Part shown: piece after piece, positions 1-10,752 of the stretch
Layout of the letters: each line of letters begins with the position of its first letter
Numbering within the stretch: position 1 is the stretch's first letter
DNA from: Kalaharituber pfeilii
Taxonomy: Eukaryota; Ascomycota; Pezizomycetes; Pezizales; Pezizaceae
NCBI GenBank assembly: GCA_015179045.1
Contig: WHUZ01000002.1
Span: 434,001-498,000, forward strand
Length of the DNA: 64,000 bases
Direction of reading: 5' to 3'
Translations under genes and position numbers: made by a program
The notes under the pieces: generated by a model
What the model saw: the letters and a program-made list of their open reading frames with translations, nothing else
Database searches by the model: none
What the model was told of the DNA's origin: nothing

Positions 1-3000
1 GAGATCCTGTATAACAGCGAAGGTGGGTACATTTGCCCGCATACAGAGAATTATGTCCTCAAAGCTTTTAATCTAACATTCTGTCTGTAGAGGATATTCA
101 TTTGCCGACCCTCACTGTTAGGCAGACTGTCCGCTTTGCATTGAAGACGAAAACGCCATCGAAGCGTATTCCTGGCACCTCTAGGGGCGATTTTGTCGAA
201 CAGATGCTCGAGCTATTTGTCAAGATGTTTGGCATGAAGCACACAGTCAACACTATCGTTGGAAATCAATTCACTCGTGGTGTGAGTGGTGGAGAGAGAA
301 AACGGGTATCAATTATGGAGGTTAGTATTTATTGTCCATTCCACTTCAATTCGACAGTTGCTGACATTATGCACAAGGCCCTGGCTTCTCGCGCAACCAT
401 AAACGCATTTGACAACTCCACAAGAGGACTTGACAGCTCCACTGCCGTGGATTATATTCGCTCCCTTCGAATTCTTACCAGTTTGACCAAGTCCACAACC
501 GTTGTTACCCTATACCAGGCTGGTGAGCAGATTTATAAAGAATTTGATAAAGTTTGTGTCATCGACTCAGGGCGCCAAATATTCTATGGCAAAGCCTCTG
601 AAGCCCGGGCCTATTTCGAAGAGCTAGGTTTCAAGTTTATTCCCGGTACCACGACGGCTGACTTCCTGACTTCCATCACCAATCCCTTTGAGCGGCGGCC
701 ACGAGCAGACTTCGATGGCACGTTACCTTCATCCCCGAAGAGTTTGAGGCTACATTCAGGAAGAGCAGATTTTGGGATGAGGTGCAGAAAGAGTTACTTG
801 AATACGACGCGGAGATAGGAGGAGATGCAGAAAATTTTACTCAGGCTGTCAAGGAAAACAAGTCCAAATTGACACGCAGCAGCAGCCCGTATACCGTGAG
901 TTTCATCATGCAAGTTTGGTATTTGCTTCAGAGAGAGCTACAAGTTATATGGCAAGACCAAGTTGGGCTTCGGAGCAGATAGTACGTTTCCACACGTCCG
1001 CCCAAAGATGTTGAATTCCTGGCTAACCTATATACAGCATCAATACCACTGTGTGTGCGTTGTTGACTGGCAGTCTTGCGTATAATATTCCGAAAACCAC
1101 AGCTGGTCCGTATATTATGGGTGGTGCGCTATTTTTCAACCTCGTCATCATTGGTAAGAATCACTACTATACTACTTTGACCTTTGTTCGTGCAGCATGA
1201 TACTGATACCTTTGTTAAAGGCTGGATGCAAGTTTTTGAAGCCATCCAAATGACTCTCGGACGTACCATAACCGCCAAACAGGTTAATTTCGCATTCTAT
1301 CGGCCTTCAGCGCAGATTATTGCAAAGACTATCGCAGATTTTCCTATCTTGGCTATACAAAGCTCAATATATACAATCGTTGTGTACTTCATGTGTGCAA
1401 TGGCGATGAACGCTGGGAAATTCTTCTTGCAGCTCCTCTTCGTTTTTGTAAGTCCAGCCTCCTCCTAAAGCCACTTATCGACTAACAATTGATCCAGACT
1501 ACCGCCGTTTGTACTACAGCTTTCTACCGTGCAGTCGGTGTATTCAGTAGGGACATTAACGCTACAATTAGGATGGGGTTCCTTGGTCTCAATATTACTG
1601 CAGTGGTACGTTGACATTGACTGGGTTCTATGCATTCCTCTATTAACCATTTCTTAGTTCTCCGGTTACATGCAACCTTTCAACGTAATGAAATCCTGGG
1701 TATATAAATGGATTTACTACGGCTCCCCATTTGCATATGCTCAAGAGGCCCTCATGGTAAATCAGTATGATGGCATGCAAATACCATGTGCCCCTGCGCA
1801 TTTGATTCCTGGTGTACCTGGAGCTTCAATTGAAAACCAAATCTGCTTCTTTACTGGCGCAGAGGCAGGTGCTTCCAGCGTCAACGGTACAAAATGGTTA
1901 TTGGAACAATTTGGTTACGAGAGGGCGCATGTTTGGAGGAACTTTGGAATTATCCTGGCATTTACAGTTGGTTATATCATCATAGCCATGATTGGGATTG
2001 AGTATCTCACCTGGGGATCTGGTGGCGGCTCTATGAAAGTATTCGTCAAGCGCTCCAATGCTAAAAAGGCCACTGAGAGGTCGCTTCCTACAACGGAGAA
2101 ACAAGCTGGTGAGGATACAACTAATGATAGCGCTAGTGGCAATGCATTGCAGCCCATACAGACTACAAAATCTGTTATTCAAGGCCAGTCATCTATATTC
2201 ACCTGGGATAATCTCAACTACACTGTTCCTATCCCCGGATCTCCCCCCAAGCAGCTCCTGCACGATATTCACGGTTATGTAATGCCTGGTCGTCTCACTG
2301 CCCTCATGGGACCTTCTGGCGCCGGGAAGACCACTCTACTAGATACACTCTCCCAGAAGTCCAGAGTTGGTGTCGTCAGTGGAGATATGCTCGTTGATGG
2401 AAAGAGACTTCGCGCTGATTTCCAACGGAACACCGGGTTCGTTGAGCAGATGGATATTCATGATGGTACTGCAACAGTAAGAGAGGCATTGAGGTTCTCG
2501 GCTTTGCTAAGGCAGCCTGCTACCGTAAGCAAACAGGAGAAATTCAAATTTGTCGAGGATATCATCAAGTTGTTAGAACTGGAAAAACTTGCGGATGCAT
2601 TGATTGGAGAGCCCGGATTTGGACTTTCTGTTGAAGAAAGAAAGGTATTATAGACCCTTTTCCGTACATTTATTCTTCAAGAAACTAACACCATGTCAGC
2701 GAGTTACTATTGGAGTCGAGCTGGCTGCAAAGCCTGAAACCCTTCTCTTCCTTGACGAGCCTACCTCTGGCCTTGATTCCACAGGAGCCCTCTCTATCGT
2801 TAGATTCCTCCGCAAACTTGCCGATGAATCCAATCTCGCGATTCTCTGCACCATCCATCAACCTTCTGCAATCCTGTTTCGCAACTTTGACAACATCCTC
2901 CTTCTCAGTCAGGGTAAACAAGTCTACTTCGGCCCGATTGGAACGAACGGAAGCGCTGTTATTGACTACTTCCAGCGGAATGGTGCGCCAAAAGCACACC

Positions 3001-4387
3001 TTGACGATAATCCCGCGGAATATATTCTTGAGACAACACGGGCTTCCAGTCGAAATGCAGACTGGGGTGCAATCTGGGCTGCTTCCCCTGAGTCTAAGGC
3101 TGTAAAGGAGGAGATTAGGGCCATTGCCGAAGAGAGATCGCAATTACCTGACCGACGGACTGAGATTGCATTGGAATATGGTATGTCATTCATTGAACAG
3201 GTCAAGGCAGTAACAGAAAGAGTTTGGAAGAACTATTGGAGAGATCCGAACTACGGGTATTCCGCTATCTTCTCCAACTTGTCCACGGCATTGATTGCCG
3301 GTGTTCTGTAAGTATGATCCAAGGCCTTGTTCTAATTATATATGTCACCTAACAAGTTCTAAAGGTTCTTCCAACCTGGCAACACTGTTCTCGAGATGCA
3401 ATCCCGTGGCTTCGCCGTCTTCCTCGTTGTCGTTCTCTCCCCCTTATTGCCAGCGGTGTGCAACCAAAATATCTCTCTTTTCGGATGCTCTACGAGGCCC
3501 GCGAACGCAATTCCAAAATTTACTCCGCACCCGCCCTTATTACGGCCATGCACTTGTGCCAGATCCCGTACGCCATTCTAGGAACATTATTCTTTTTCTT
3601 TCCATGGTATTACATGGTTGGAATAGCGACCGAGTCGAGTAGGGCAGGGTACCAGTTCCTCTTCATCCTGCTGTTCGAGATTTGGGTTGCACCGTTCGGG
3701 ATGTGGATTGCGGCGATGTGTCCAGACCTTACTATCATGTCAATCGGTAATTTTCCTTACCATATTCTCATAAAATCTACACTTTCTCTTCCTTGCTTTG
3801 GCTAATACATGCTCATGTTTATAGTGAATCCCTTCCTCTACGTCGTCACCAACGCCTTCAATGGCATCCTCGCCCCCTACGATGCCCTCGAAACTTTCTA
3901 TAGATCCTGGATCTACTGGGCCAACCCTCTCACTCACCTTGTGCGCGGCACCATGAGCAACATCCTGCACGATGTCCAAGTTGAATGTTCATCCAAGGAG
4001 CTTGTTCAGTTCACACCTCCACAGGGCATGACCTGCACCCAGTATGCTGGTGACTGGCTCAAGAACACATCAGGGTACATGATGGAGACTGCCGAGGGCA
4101 TGTGCGATTACTGTGTGTATAAGAATGGGGACGAGTATATGAAGACGGTGAATCTTGAGTATGTTGTCCCTTACCTCCCTTATCCAGGCTTTCCTTCGAA
4201 GTGATTTTGGAATAAGAAAAGAAAAATTACTAACGCTCTGGTGTTCAGCTTCAATCTTCGCTGGCGAGATCTGGGAATATTCTGCATCTTCATCTTCACG
4301 AATATGGCACTAGTGTACATACTCCACTGGGCCTTTAGGGAGTTCCACTGGAAAAAATTCTTTAGGAGAGTTTTGGGCCGGAACTAA
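1..4387 (+). CDS. PDR/CDR-type ABC drug transporter (ABC-G), 5'-truncated by window, two frame breaks
   Basis: Full-size pleiotropic drug resistance efflux pump of the plasma membrane, (NBD-TMD)x2. The start and first Walker A lie left of the window. Seen: the NBD1 signature VSGGERKRVSI and Walker B AFDNSTRGLDS; the first membrane domain; NBD2 Walker A GPSGAGKTTLL (about 2311-2343), degenerate signature LSVEERKRVTIG split by an intron, Walker B LLFLDEPTSGLD and CTIHQPSA; and a second membrane domain ending in WRDLGIF and a basic tail. My exons: 1-22, 91-320, 378-981, 1038-1153, 1221-1447, 1498-1605, 1658-2644, 2700-3307, 3365-3746, 3825-4158, 4249-4387. The intron 321-377 is a multiple of three with no stop and can be misread as coding. 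Conserved sequence changes frame near 717-725 and again at about 3437-3445 beside a run of five C; each needs one extra base. Either sequencing deletions or a young pseudogene. Family call is sure; substrate unknown. Confidence 0.93.
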
Positions 4388-4951
4388 CTCAGGTCCCCGC
4401 CTTATACCCTCCGCTTACCTGCAACTCACTGGAATGCAACTGGGCAGAACACAAGAAAAAGGAGAAATATGCAAACGTTTTGAACAGGAATGTACGACAT
4501 ATGACGTCAGTGGTGGAATGGGGGAGTTTATGACTCGTGATGGTTGGAAAATATGTACCGATTTACGCACTTATATGCAAAAAAATCTACTGAGGAAGGT
4601 TTGTTTTTCCCTTTCAATTTTTTTTTTTTTTTTTTTTTTTTTCTTTTCCCCAGTACATACCCGTTGGAATGTTTCGATTTGGAAGGGGGTGCATTTTTAA
4701 GTGATACCTTCGGGGATGCCAGTGGAAAAATCGAGAATTTCTTCAGATGAGTTTTCAGCATACAAGATACAGAAAAAGTTGGGAATCTGTTTTCGGGCAG
4801 AAAGATTATGGATGGGGAATTATTTTTACTGGAAGGACCTGTTTGTCTCGCCGCGACTGGCTAGAGCAGAATTGGACGCATTGGGGACAGTTCTGTTTAT
4901 TTTTTATTTTATTTCATTTTATATCTAATTCCTTTCTTTATTTCTTTTTGC

Positions 4952-4988
<37 letters not shown>

Positions 4989-5312
4989 TCTCTCTACGGA
5001 TTTGGACGGATATTTGATTGGATAGACCATGGAATTGCACGACGGCTCACTTGGAATTTTTCTTCTTCTGCTTTCTTTGTTGTCTTTCTTTGACAGAATA
5101 GCATAAATAGGCCAAAGGTTTTTAATATATACTTACTTAGTATGCTTACATTTTTTACAATTTTGCTTTTCTTCGCCCCCCGCCCTAGAGTAGAGAATTG
5201 CGAGCAGAAACGTTCATTGATCTATATATTGTATCCACTACATATTAATATAAGCTATACAAGACGTTAAAACTCCGTATATACATAAATATACTTTGAC
5301 AAAGTTTAGTAT
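4388..5312. other. 3' flank of the ABC transporter with poly(T) tracts
   Basis: No gene seen. Two long T runs, at 4618-4642 and 4956-4987, follow the stop codon, with more T-rich sequence to about 5110. Short ORFs here are low-complexity readings of these tracts. Confidence 0.6.
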
Positions 5313-5736
5313 TAGAGACCTTTCGCAAGACGTTCTAGAGCTTCCCGACCCCTGCTGTACCCCTGCTAGTTAATGAAGTGTGGCAAAGCGGAAGCCTAGA
5401 AGCTTCATCCCCCGATTAAAGCTCTACAATTTAAACCTCAAATATCTCAGCAATCATGATAGCTATGGCAAAGTAAAAGATATCATGAGAATTCCAGAAG
5501 TGCAAATAATTAACTTCTGGGTTTGGAGCAGGAAACTGGGTGTGTAGCTGCTCCTGTTGGAGCTGAAATTACAGGTGCAAAGTTGAGCCCATCATCAGTA
5601 ACCACTGCCTCCCCTTTCCCTGGTGCAAACCTGAAGCTCCAGAGCTTATGCGAAAGGTCTTTTGGCATTCTAGACCTTACAAGGGCCGACACCCTAGTTT
5701 CTCAGAAGCTCTACAGCTTCTTGCGAAAGGTCTCTA
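5313..5736. mobile_element. MITE-like element, TIR GAGACCTTTCGCAAGA, TA flanks
   Basis: The left end TAGAGACCTTTCGCAAGA is matched by its reverse complement at 5719-5736, and the similarity runs on inward through TAGAGCTTC. A diverged third copy of the motif lies inside, near 5648-5665. Both ends are bounded by TA, as expected for Tc1/mariner-type insertion. There is no transposase frame, so this is a non-autonomous element of about 420 bp. Confidence 0.75.
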
Positions 5737-6783
5737 TTGCAGGATCATACGTGTGTCATGCACGGCCTGCCAGGGTACGCTGCACTGTGATGAGGGTACC
5801 ACGTTTTCCTCCACACTCTCGTCGGGACCTTAACCAGTCCGGGCCATAATCCCCATGGGGAACCAGAATATAAATTAACATGTATAAATATTCTAGTCCA
5901 GCAACGATCGGGTGGGAATTTTGTAACACAAAAAAGCATTACGCAAAAACCGTACTGGAATCTCCGAGCTAGAAACAGGCTCTCACCCTGCCTGCTATCG
6001 CAACTCGGCAAGAGGTGCGCAATGTCTGGATGAAAATCCCTCAAAAGGCTCTGCACTGCAAATGAACAAGCAGACAGCGCCTCACATGCCAAGAGTAAGA
6101 GACAGTGAAAAAAAGGATGGGGGATATACTCGCTCGTTCAAAAAGTATTGGAACGGCATAAATTATGTGATACTTACATATTGCATAATGAAGATTACTT
6201 CCTGTTCACCCCTACTCCCCTGCACACACTTATACTTTACGCACCACTTCTACTGTCCACACAGAACTGTACAAATAAGGATTATGTGGAGAATATCTAT
6301 CCATGATAATTATAGTCATCCTTAGCTCTAACTCAGTGAGCCATAATTTCAGAAGAGTAAAGGTGTGTCGATTGATCCCATCCACAGTAGTCTTTTGCCA
6401 CAACCAACCTGCCCCATGTCACTGACTGTCATATCTTTTTCTGAGAATCTCAAGATTCTTTTCTTTGATGAGCCCAGTCTTTTTTCAATAGGATTAAAAT
6501 CTCAAGAGTTTGGAGCAAAGCTTGATCAGAAAAGAGAACTCTTATAGGGTGGATTTCTTTTTTATGTAGATATAGTTATAGATAGGTGGCAATATATTTA
6601 TTATTGATCTTTAATCTCCTTCAAGAGTCGTCTTCATATTTTTCAGTGCCCCAATGTTAAAATTCAACTCCCGTTTCGAAGTTCCTTATTAGCATTAGTG
6701 GTGGCAATAGCGCGTATGCAGGTCTAAGACATCAAATTATGCAAATTAGGTGTAGAGTACTAGTACTCGGAGGTGCTTAGAAG
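5737..6783. other. Intergenic, one orphan TIR-like end
   Basis: No gene seen. At about 6130-6165 there is a sequence (CTCGCTCGTTC, then AAAGTATTGGAACG and GCATAA) closely resembling the terminal repeat of the complete small element at 9240-9354, but with no partner end in range. It is probably a solo or truncated copy. Confidence 0.5.
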
Positions 6784-7624
6784 TACAGTCACTGGTCAAA
6801 AGTCTTGGTGAAAGGGATCTGAGCACCAAGCGGCGACAATGTCCATTTGAACAAAAATTGAGATATCTCCACGAGAAGTGACCCAATTAACCTACAACTT
6901 GAACTGGTGATTGTGTAAGCAGTATGGTTTATGATACAGCACAGGATATACTTAGAGCACACTGATTGCAGTGTAATATCTACAAAAAGTTATTGAATAC
7001 TAGGTACGGATATTCCATACAAAAACTGTGAATTTTTGAAATGTGATGTATCTCTAGCACCACAACTAGATAGACCAACAGGATTTTTTCTATGATAGAT
7101 ACTACCTGAAACTTCATGGTTCCGGTTGTAGAACAGATGTTGGGGTCATGTGGCTGCCGAGATAAAATCGCAAACTTCAAAGAACGCCAAGATAGCCAAA
7201 TTCCCATACAAAATTGTCATTTTAGGGTCAAATATCGGTGTCTGGAAATAAATAGCTCCACACAGAACCTGCAACACAACATAAAAATATGAAATAAGAT
7301 GGACTCAATATGTATTTTCATAGCAAAATTTACTAGCCCCAAAAATATTCTCCTTGTATGGAACTACACTATTATGCAGAGAGAATTTAGGTAAAAAATG
7401 CTAGAATTTGCTCCTGATTTATTGGTCCATATAATTGACTACTACTATTCTCATGATTGCTGCATGTGATATACAAGACTATAGACACAGTGCTATCAAT
7501 TGCAGGTACAACTTCTGTAATTGAGCTGTGGATCATGGAGATATGAGCCTTTGAAGTTGCGCAAGCAAGCATTTTGAGGTGCCAAGAAAAGTGGCGTCAC
7601 CAAGACTTTTGACCAGTGACTGTA
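6784..7624. mobile_element. Tc1/mariner-type MITE, 841 bp
   Basis: About 28 bp terminal inverted repeats reading CAGTCACTGGTCAAAAGTCT and then TGGTGA, at 6786-6811 and inverted at 7597-7622, each bordered by TA. The CAGT start and TA target duplication are typical of Tc1/mariner. The interior has no transposase frame; the only ORFs are short and AT-rich. Confidence 0.85.
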
Positions 7625-8157
7625 CTATGCATGCATAATGTACGCCACTCGACAGGGTGTCAAAAGTGAAGAAGGTATGACTTTTTGTCAGAACTTTTGT
7701 ATGGGTTTTACATACAAAAATACGACACGTATTTTTCAACTGCATACAAGTTAAAAAGGTGTTGCAAAATTCCATTTGACTACCATAACAGCGAAGCTGA
7801 TCCAGCACACTTCTACTGTAACTAATGACAGGAGCCTTTCTTTTATCATTTTATCCCATTCTTCTGAAGCTCTTCCACCTCATTTGTGTATTCATCATGT
7901 AAAGTAATAATTCAGATGCGCTCAACTCAATTAGTTTCTCGATTGTGAATTTCATGACCAAAATCTTTGCGTGCCGAGCTCAGATTTTCATTTCGCTATT
8001 GTACGAGGCTTCAACGGGTGATTCGTGGCTGTGACTAGGAAATGGAGTTGTGCGAGTTGGTCGAGTTACAAGTACTGTATTACAACAAACAGGTGGACTC
8101 TATCCTAGCAACTATCCCTGTCAGACTTATCCCTCCCCCGAGTACTAGTACATTAAG
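7625..8157. other. Intergenic between two MITEs
   Basis: AT-rich spacer with no gene, RNA gene or repeat that I can recognise. Confidence 0.4.
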
Positions 8158-8774
8158 GGTTATCAGCTTTGCGTCACGTAACCGTTACGTGAGGTTACAT
8201 GACATAAGCAAATGCTCTGATTGGCTGATTTCGTAACGTGAGACAGCCGATCTTCGTTACGCAACGTAACCATGATCACGTAGCCAAATCGTCGCGTTAC
8301 GACCATAACCTTGCGTAACTTTGGGTAACGCCAAGGATATGCGCCTGGCTTTTAGCTGACTCCAGGGGCCTTTGACCAGTCTTTACCTAAATCAGCAACA
8401 CTGGATGCATATGCATAAGCACGTGTCTACCACTTCATGAGCATCCCCAATCTACGCATGAAAGCTCTCCAGTTTCTACCATCATGAGCCAGCAAACGTC
8501 TGCTACAATCACAGCAAGTTCACAAGCTGTTACTCCACGCTCTGCTACCCCTCTGGTATCTGAGTTAAGTAGCATAGATATGGCATGAGTCTCGATTGCT
8601 GTCGTGACTACCTGTTCGATTTTGGCACTCTCCGATATGCGGGGCATGTTGATGTTACGGACGTGACGGTAACGTAGGTTACGCGGGGGACATCAGCGAC
8701 CCTCCTCTCATTTTGGCTTAGCGGGTTGACAGGGGTTACCGAACGGAACGGAACGTAACGCAAAGCTGATAACC
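8158..8774. mobile_element. MITE-like element with GTTACG-rich subterminal repeats
   Basis: Ends are GGTTATCAGCTTTGCGT at 8158 and its reverse complement up to 8774. Both subterminal regions (8176-8330 and 8650-8760) are crowded with short copies of GTTACG/CGTAAC in both orientations, which can fold extensively and may have been transposase binding sites. No clear target duplication is visible, so the superfamily (hAT- or Mutator-like) is undecided. About 617 bp, non-coding. Confidence 0.75.
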
Positions 8775-8892
8775 ACTATTCTTTTGCCATGTGAATGTAG
8801 TTTGGACTGGGGGTTTATGCGTTACAACATTTGAGTCGTATGCATTACATACTTTTTTATGCAGTAGCCAGCTATTCCAATAGGGGTTGTCG

Positions 8893-9231
8893 ACAATTAA
8901 TTGGAAATTCTTACCAGAAGTTACCAGAGAAAATACACCAGCCAAACTAGGCAGTCGTGAGGTACCCCTTTTACTAGCCACTTAATCTTTTGCAACATTC
9001 CCATTTAAGTCAAAGAGCTGTAATACTAGAGAGAAAAATAAGTATTTGGACAGCAATATCAAAGCTATCATGATGCTTATAATTCTTAATTGATATGTGA
9101 TGAAGACACAAATATGAATTAAATATGTGTGCGTTTGTCTTTGACGCTGAATGTTTCGTCATGTTGATGTGAATATGCGAGTGCTGCATATGGTGCAAAA
9201 TAATAAGGGTGTATGCAGCAAAGTAGGTTAC
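8893..9231. repeat. Direct repeat copy A
   Basis: Diverged direct repeat of 10341-10752. Shared landmarks in order: ACCAGAAGTTAYCAGAGAAA; CGTGAGGTACCCCTTTTA; AGCTATCATGAT; GTGCTGCATATGGTGC versus ATGCTGCATGTGGTGC; and GTGTATGCAGCAAAGTAGG at the end. No coding potential recognised; probably the remnant of an unclassified transposable element. Confidence 0.7.
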
Positions 9232-9239
9232 TCTACTAG

Positions 9240-9354
9240 TACTCGCTGGTTGGGAAAGTATTTGGAACGCTGCATAAATTTTGTGCGCTATTCGCCTTTC
9301 GGAATAGTGCAAATTTGTTATGCAGCGTTCCAATACTTTCCGAACCAGCGAGTA
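9240..9354. mobile_element. 115-bp fold-back MITE with TA ends
   Basis: Nearly the whole element is one inverted repeat: CTCGCTGGTTGGGAAAGTAT and on through GGAACGCTGCATAA on the left, its reverse complement on the right, about 15 bp of loop, and TA at both ends. It sits directly after the end of direct repeat copy A, so it inserted at that edge. Confidence 0.85.
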
Positions 9355-9639
9355 GTTAAAATCCCGACACCTAACTAATGCATATTATGTATTATGCAAA
9401 TGCAATATGTACTATCCTGCTTCCAGATACCTAGTACTTAACAGCCCTTTGCGTTCTCTACCACTAAGTACCTACCTTACCGTACAAAACTGCTGCTGAA
9501 TACAATCTCAGCAAAATGTATCAATGCAGTGTGAGGAAATAACTATGCAGCATAATACTATCATATAAATAGATAACATTGGCATAGATAGCTGCCTGGA
9601 ATAGGTACAACAATAGTTGTCAAAACAGGTGTGAAATGA
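9355..9639. other. Intergenic
   Basis: AT-rich, rich in short GTACTTA-like words. No gene, RNA or repeat structure recognised. Confidence 0.35.
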
Positions 9640-9920
9640 CCATTAAAACAGTTGCTGAAACAGCTCTCCAATGGCTGTCGAGATGACCATCAAAACGGCT
9701 GCCGAAATGGCTACCGAAATGGTTTTCAAAATGGCTGCTTCAATGGCTGCTGCAATAGCTGCTGCAAAGCCGCTACTGAAATGTTCGTCAAAACATCTTC
9801 TGAAATGACCGTTGAGACTGCTACCGGAACTACTGTCAAAACGGCTGCTGCTGCTGCATGGCTGTCAAAATGGCTGTCGAGATGATTGCCAAAATAGCTG
9901 TCTGCATGAGTATAAAAGCT
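9640..9920. repeat. Degenerate 12-bp minisatellite
   Basis: A run of imperfect 12-base units close to AAATGGCTGCCG. In one forward frame it reads as repeated Met-Ala-Ala-Glu tetrapeptides, and the other frames give Asn-Gly-Cys-Arg style repeats. Every forward frame is broken by stops and there is no splice structure. I read it as a decayed tandem repeat rather than a gene. Confidence 0.65.
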
Positions 9921-10279
9921 ATCACAATAGTTCCCAGAATACAGTAGAATCCAAAACAGAAGCCATGACAGCAGCTGTGATTGTAGCCATGGTAGCAAGC
10001 AGCAAAGTAGCGGGCTCTCCGGTAGTTATTGACTGCTTCTTAGCTAGGTCCAACTATGGGGAGCTAATCCAGAAGTATACTACTGTATGCCAGATACTGC
10101 ATAACTTATTAGTCAGTTGTCCGGATACTTTTGAAACGACCTTGTACCAGAACAGCCCTTTACAGTCGAATGTTCTCTGGTACAAGAACTTATGTTGGTA
10201 AGTTGCGCTACTATCCAATGAGCCAATGAACGAAGGGGCTAAGGTAATAAAAGCGCCTCAGTCAAGTATAGTGAAGTGT

Positions 10280-10358
10280 GGTAACCATTCTCAATTAATA
10301 TAATTATCAACAACCCCTAATACTAGTGGTCGTCACTGAATAATTGAGAATGGTTACC
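10280..10358. mobile_element. 79-bp inverted-repeat element
   Basis: Perfect 18-base terminal inverted repeat GGTAACCATTCTCAATTA at 10280-10297 with its exact complement at 10341-10358. The right end overlaps the start of direct repeat copy B, so it may be an element end shared with that repeat. Confidence 0.65.
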
Positions 10359-10752
10359 AGAAGTTATCAGAGAAAACACGCCAACCAAACTAGGCAGGAA
10401 CCGTGAGGTACCCCTTTTAACCCTGCGAAATTTATTAGTTAGTAAAATGAATTACCACGACTAAACGCCCTACACATCCACGCATGTAAAAGCTATCATG
10501 ATACTCATGGTTCTTGATTCAGATGCAGACTCCAACTCAGATCTGGAGGAAATGGCCAAAGATACACTTCTTATGTCAATACAATGTTTTAGGGTGAATT
10601 GACACATAAAGAAGACATAAATATGAATAGGATATGTTTACATTGTTTGTGGTTGTAGATGCATGCTGAAGGTTGATGCGAATCGAGATGTGTATACGCG
10701 GATGCTGCATGTGGTGCGAAATGTTGTGGGTGTATGCAGCAAAGTAGGTTAC
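10341..10752. repeat. Direct repeat copy B
   Basis: Second, diverged copy of the 8893-9231 sequence in the same orientation, with extra sequence in the middle. It ends at the same motif (GCAGCAAAGTAGGTTACT) but lacks the fold-back element found at that edge of copy A. Confidence 0.7.

Noticed and set aside
5523..5849. 108-codon ORF
   Set aside because: Overlaps the right end of the inverted-repeat element and has no protein features.
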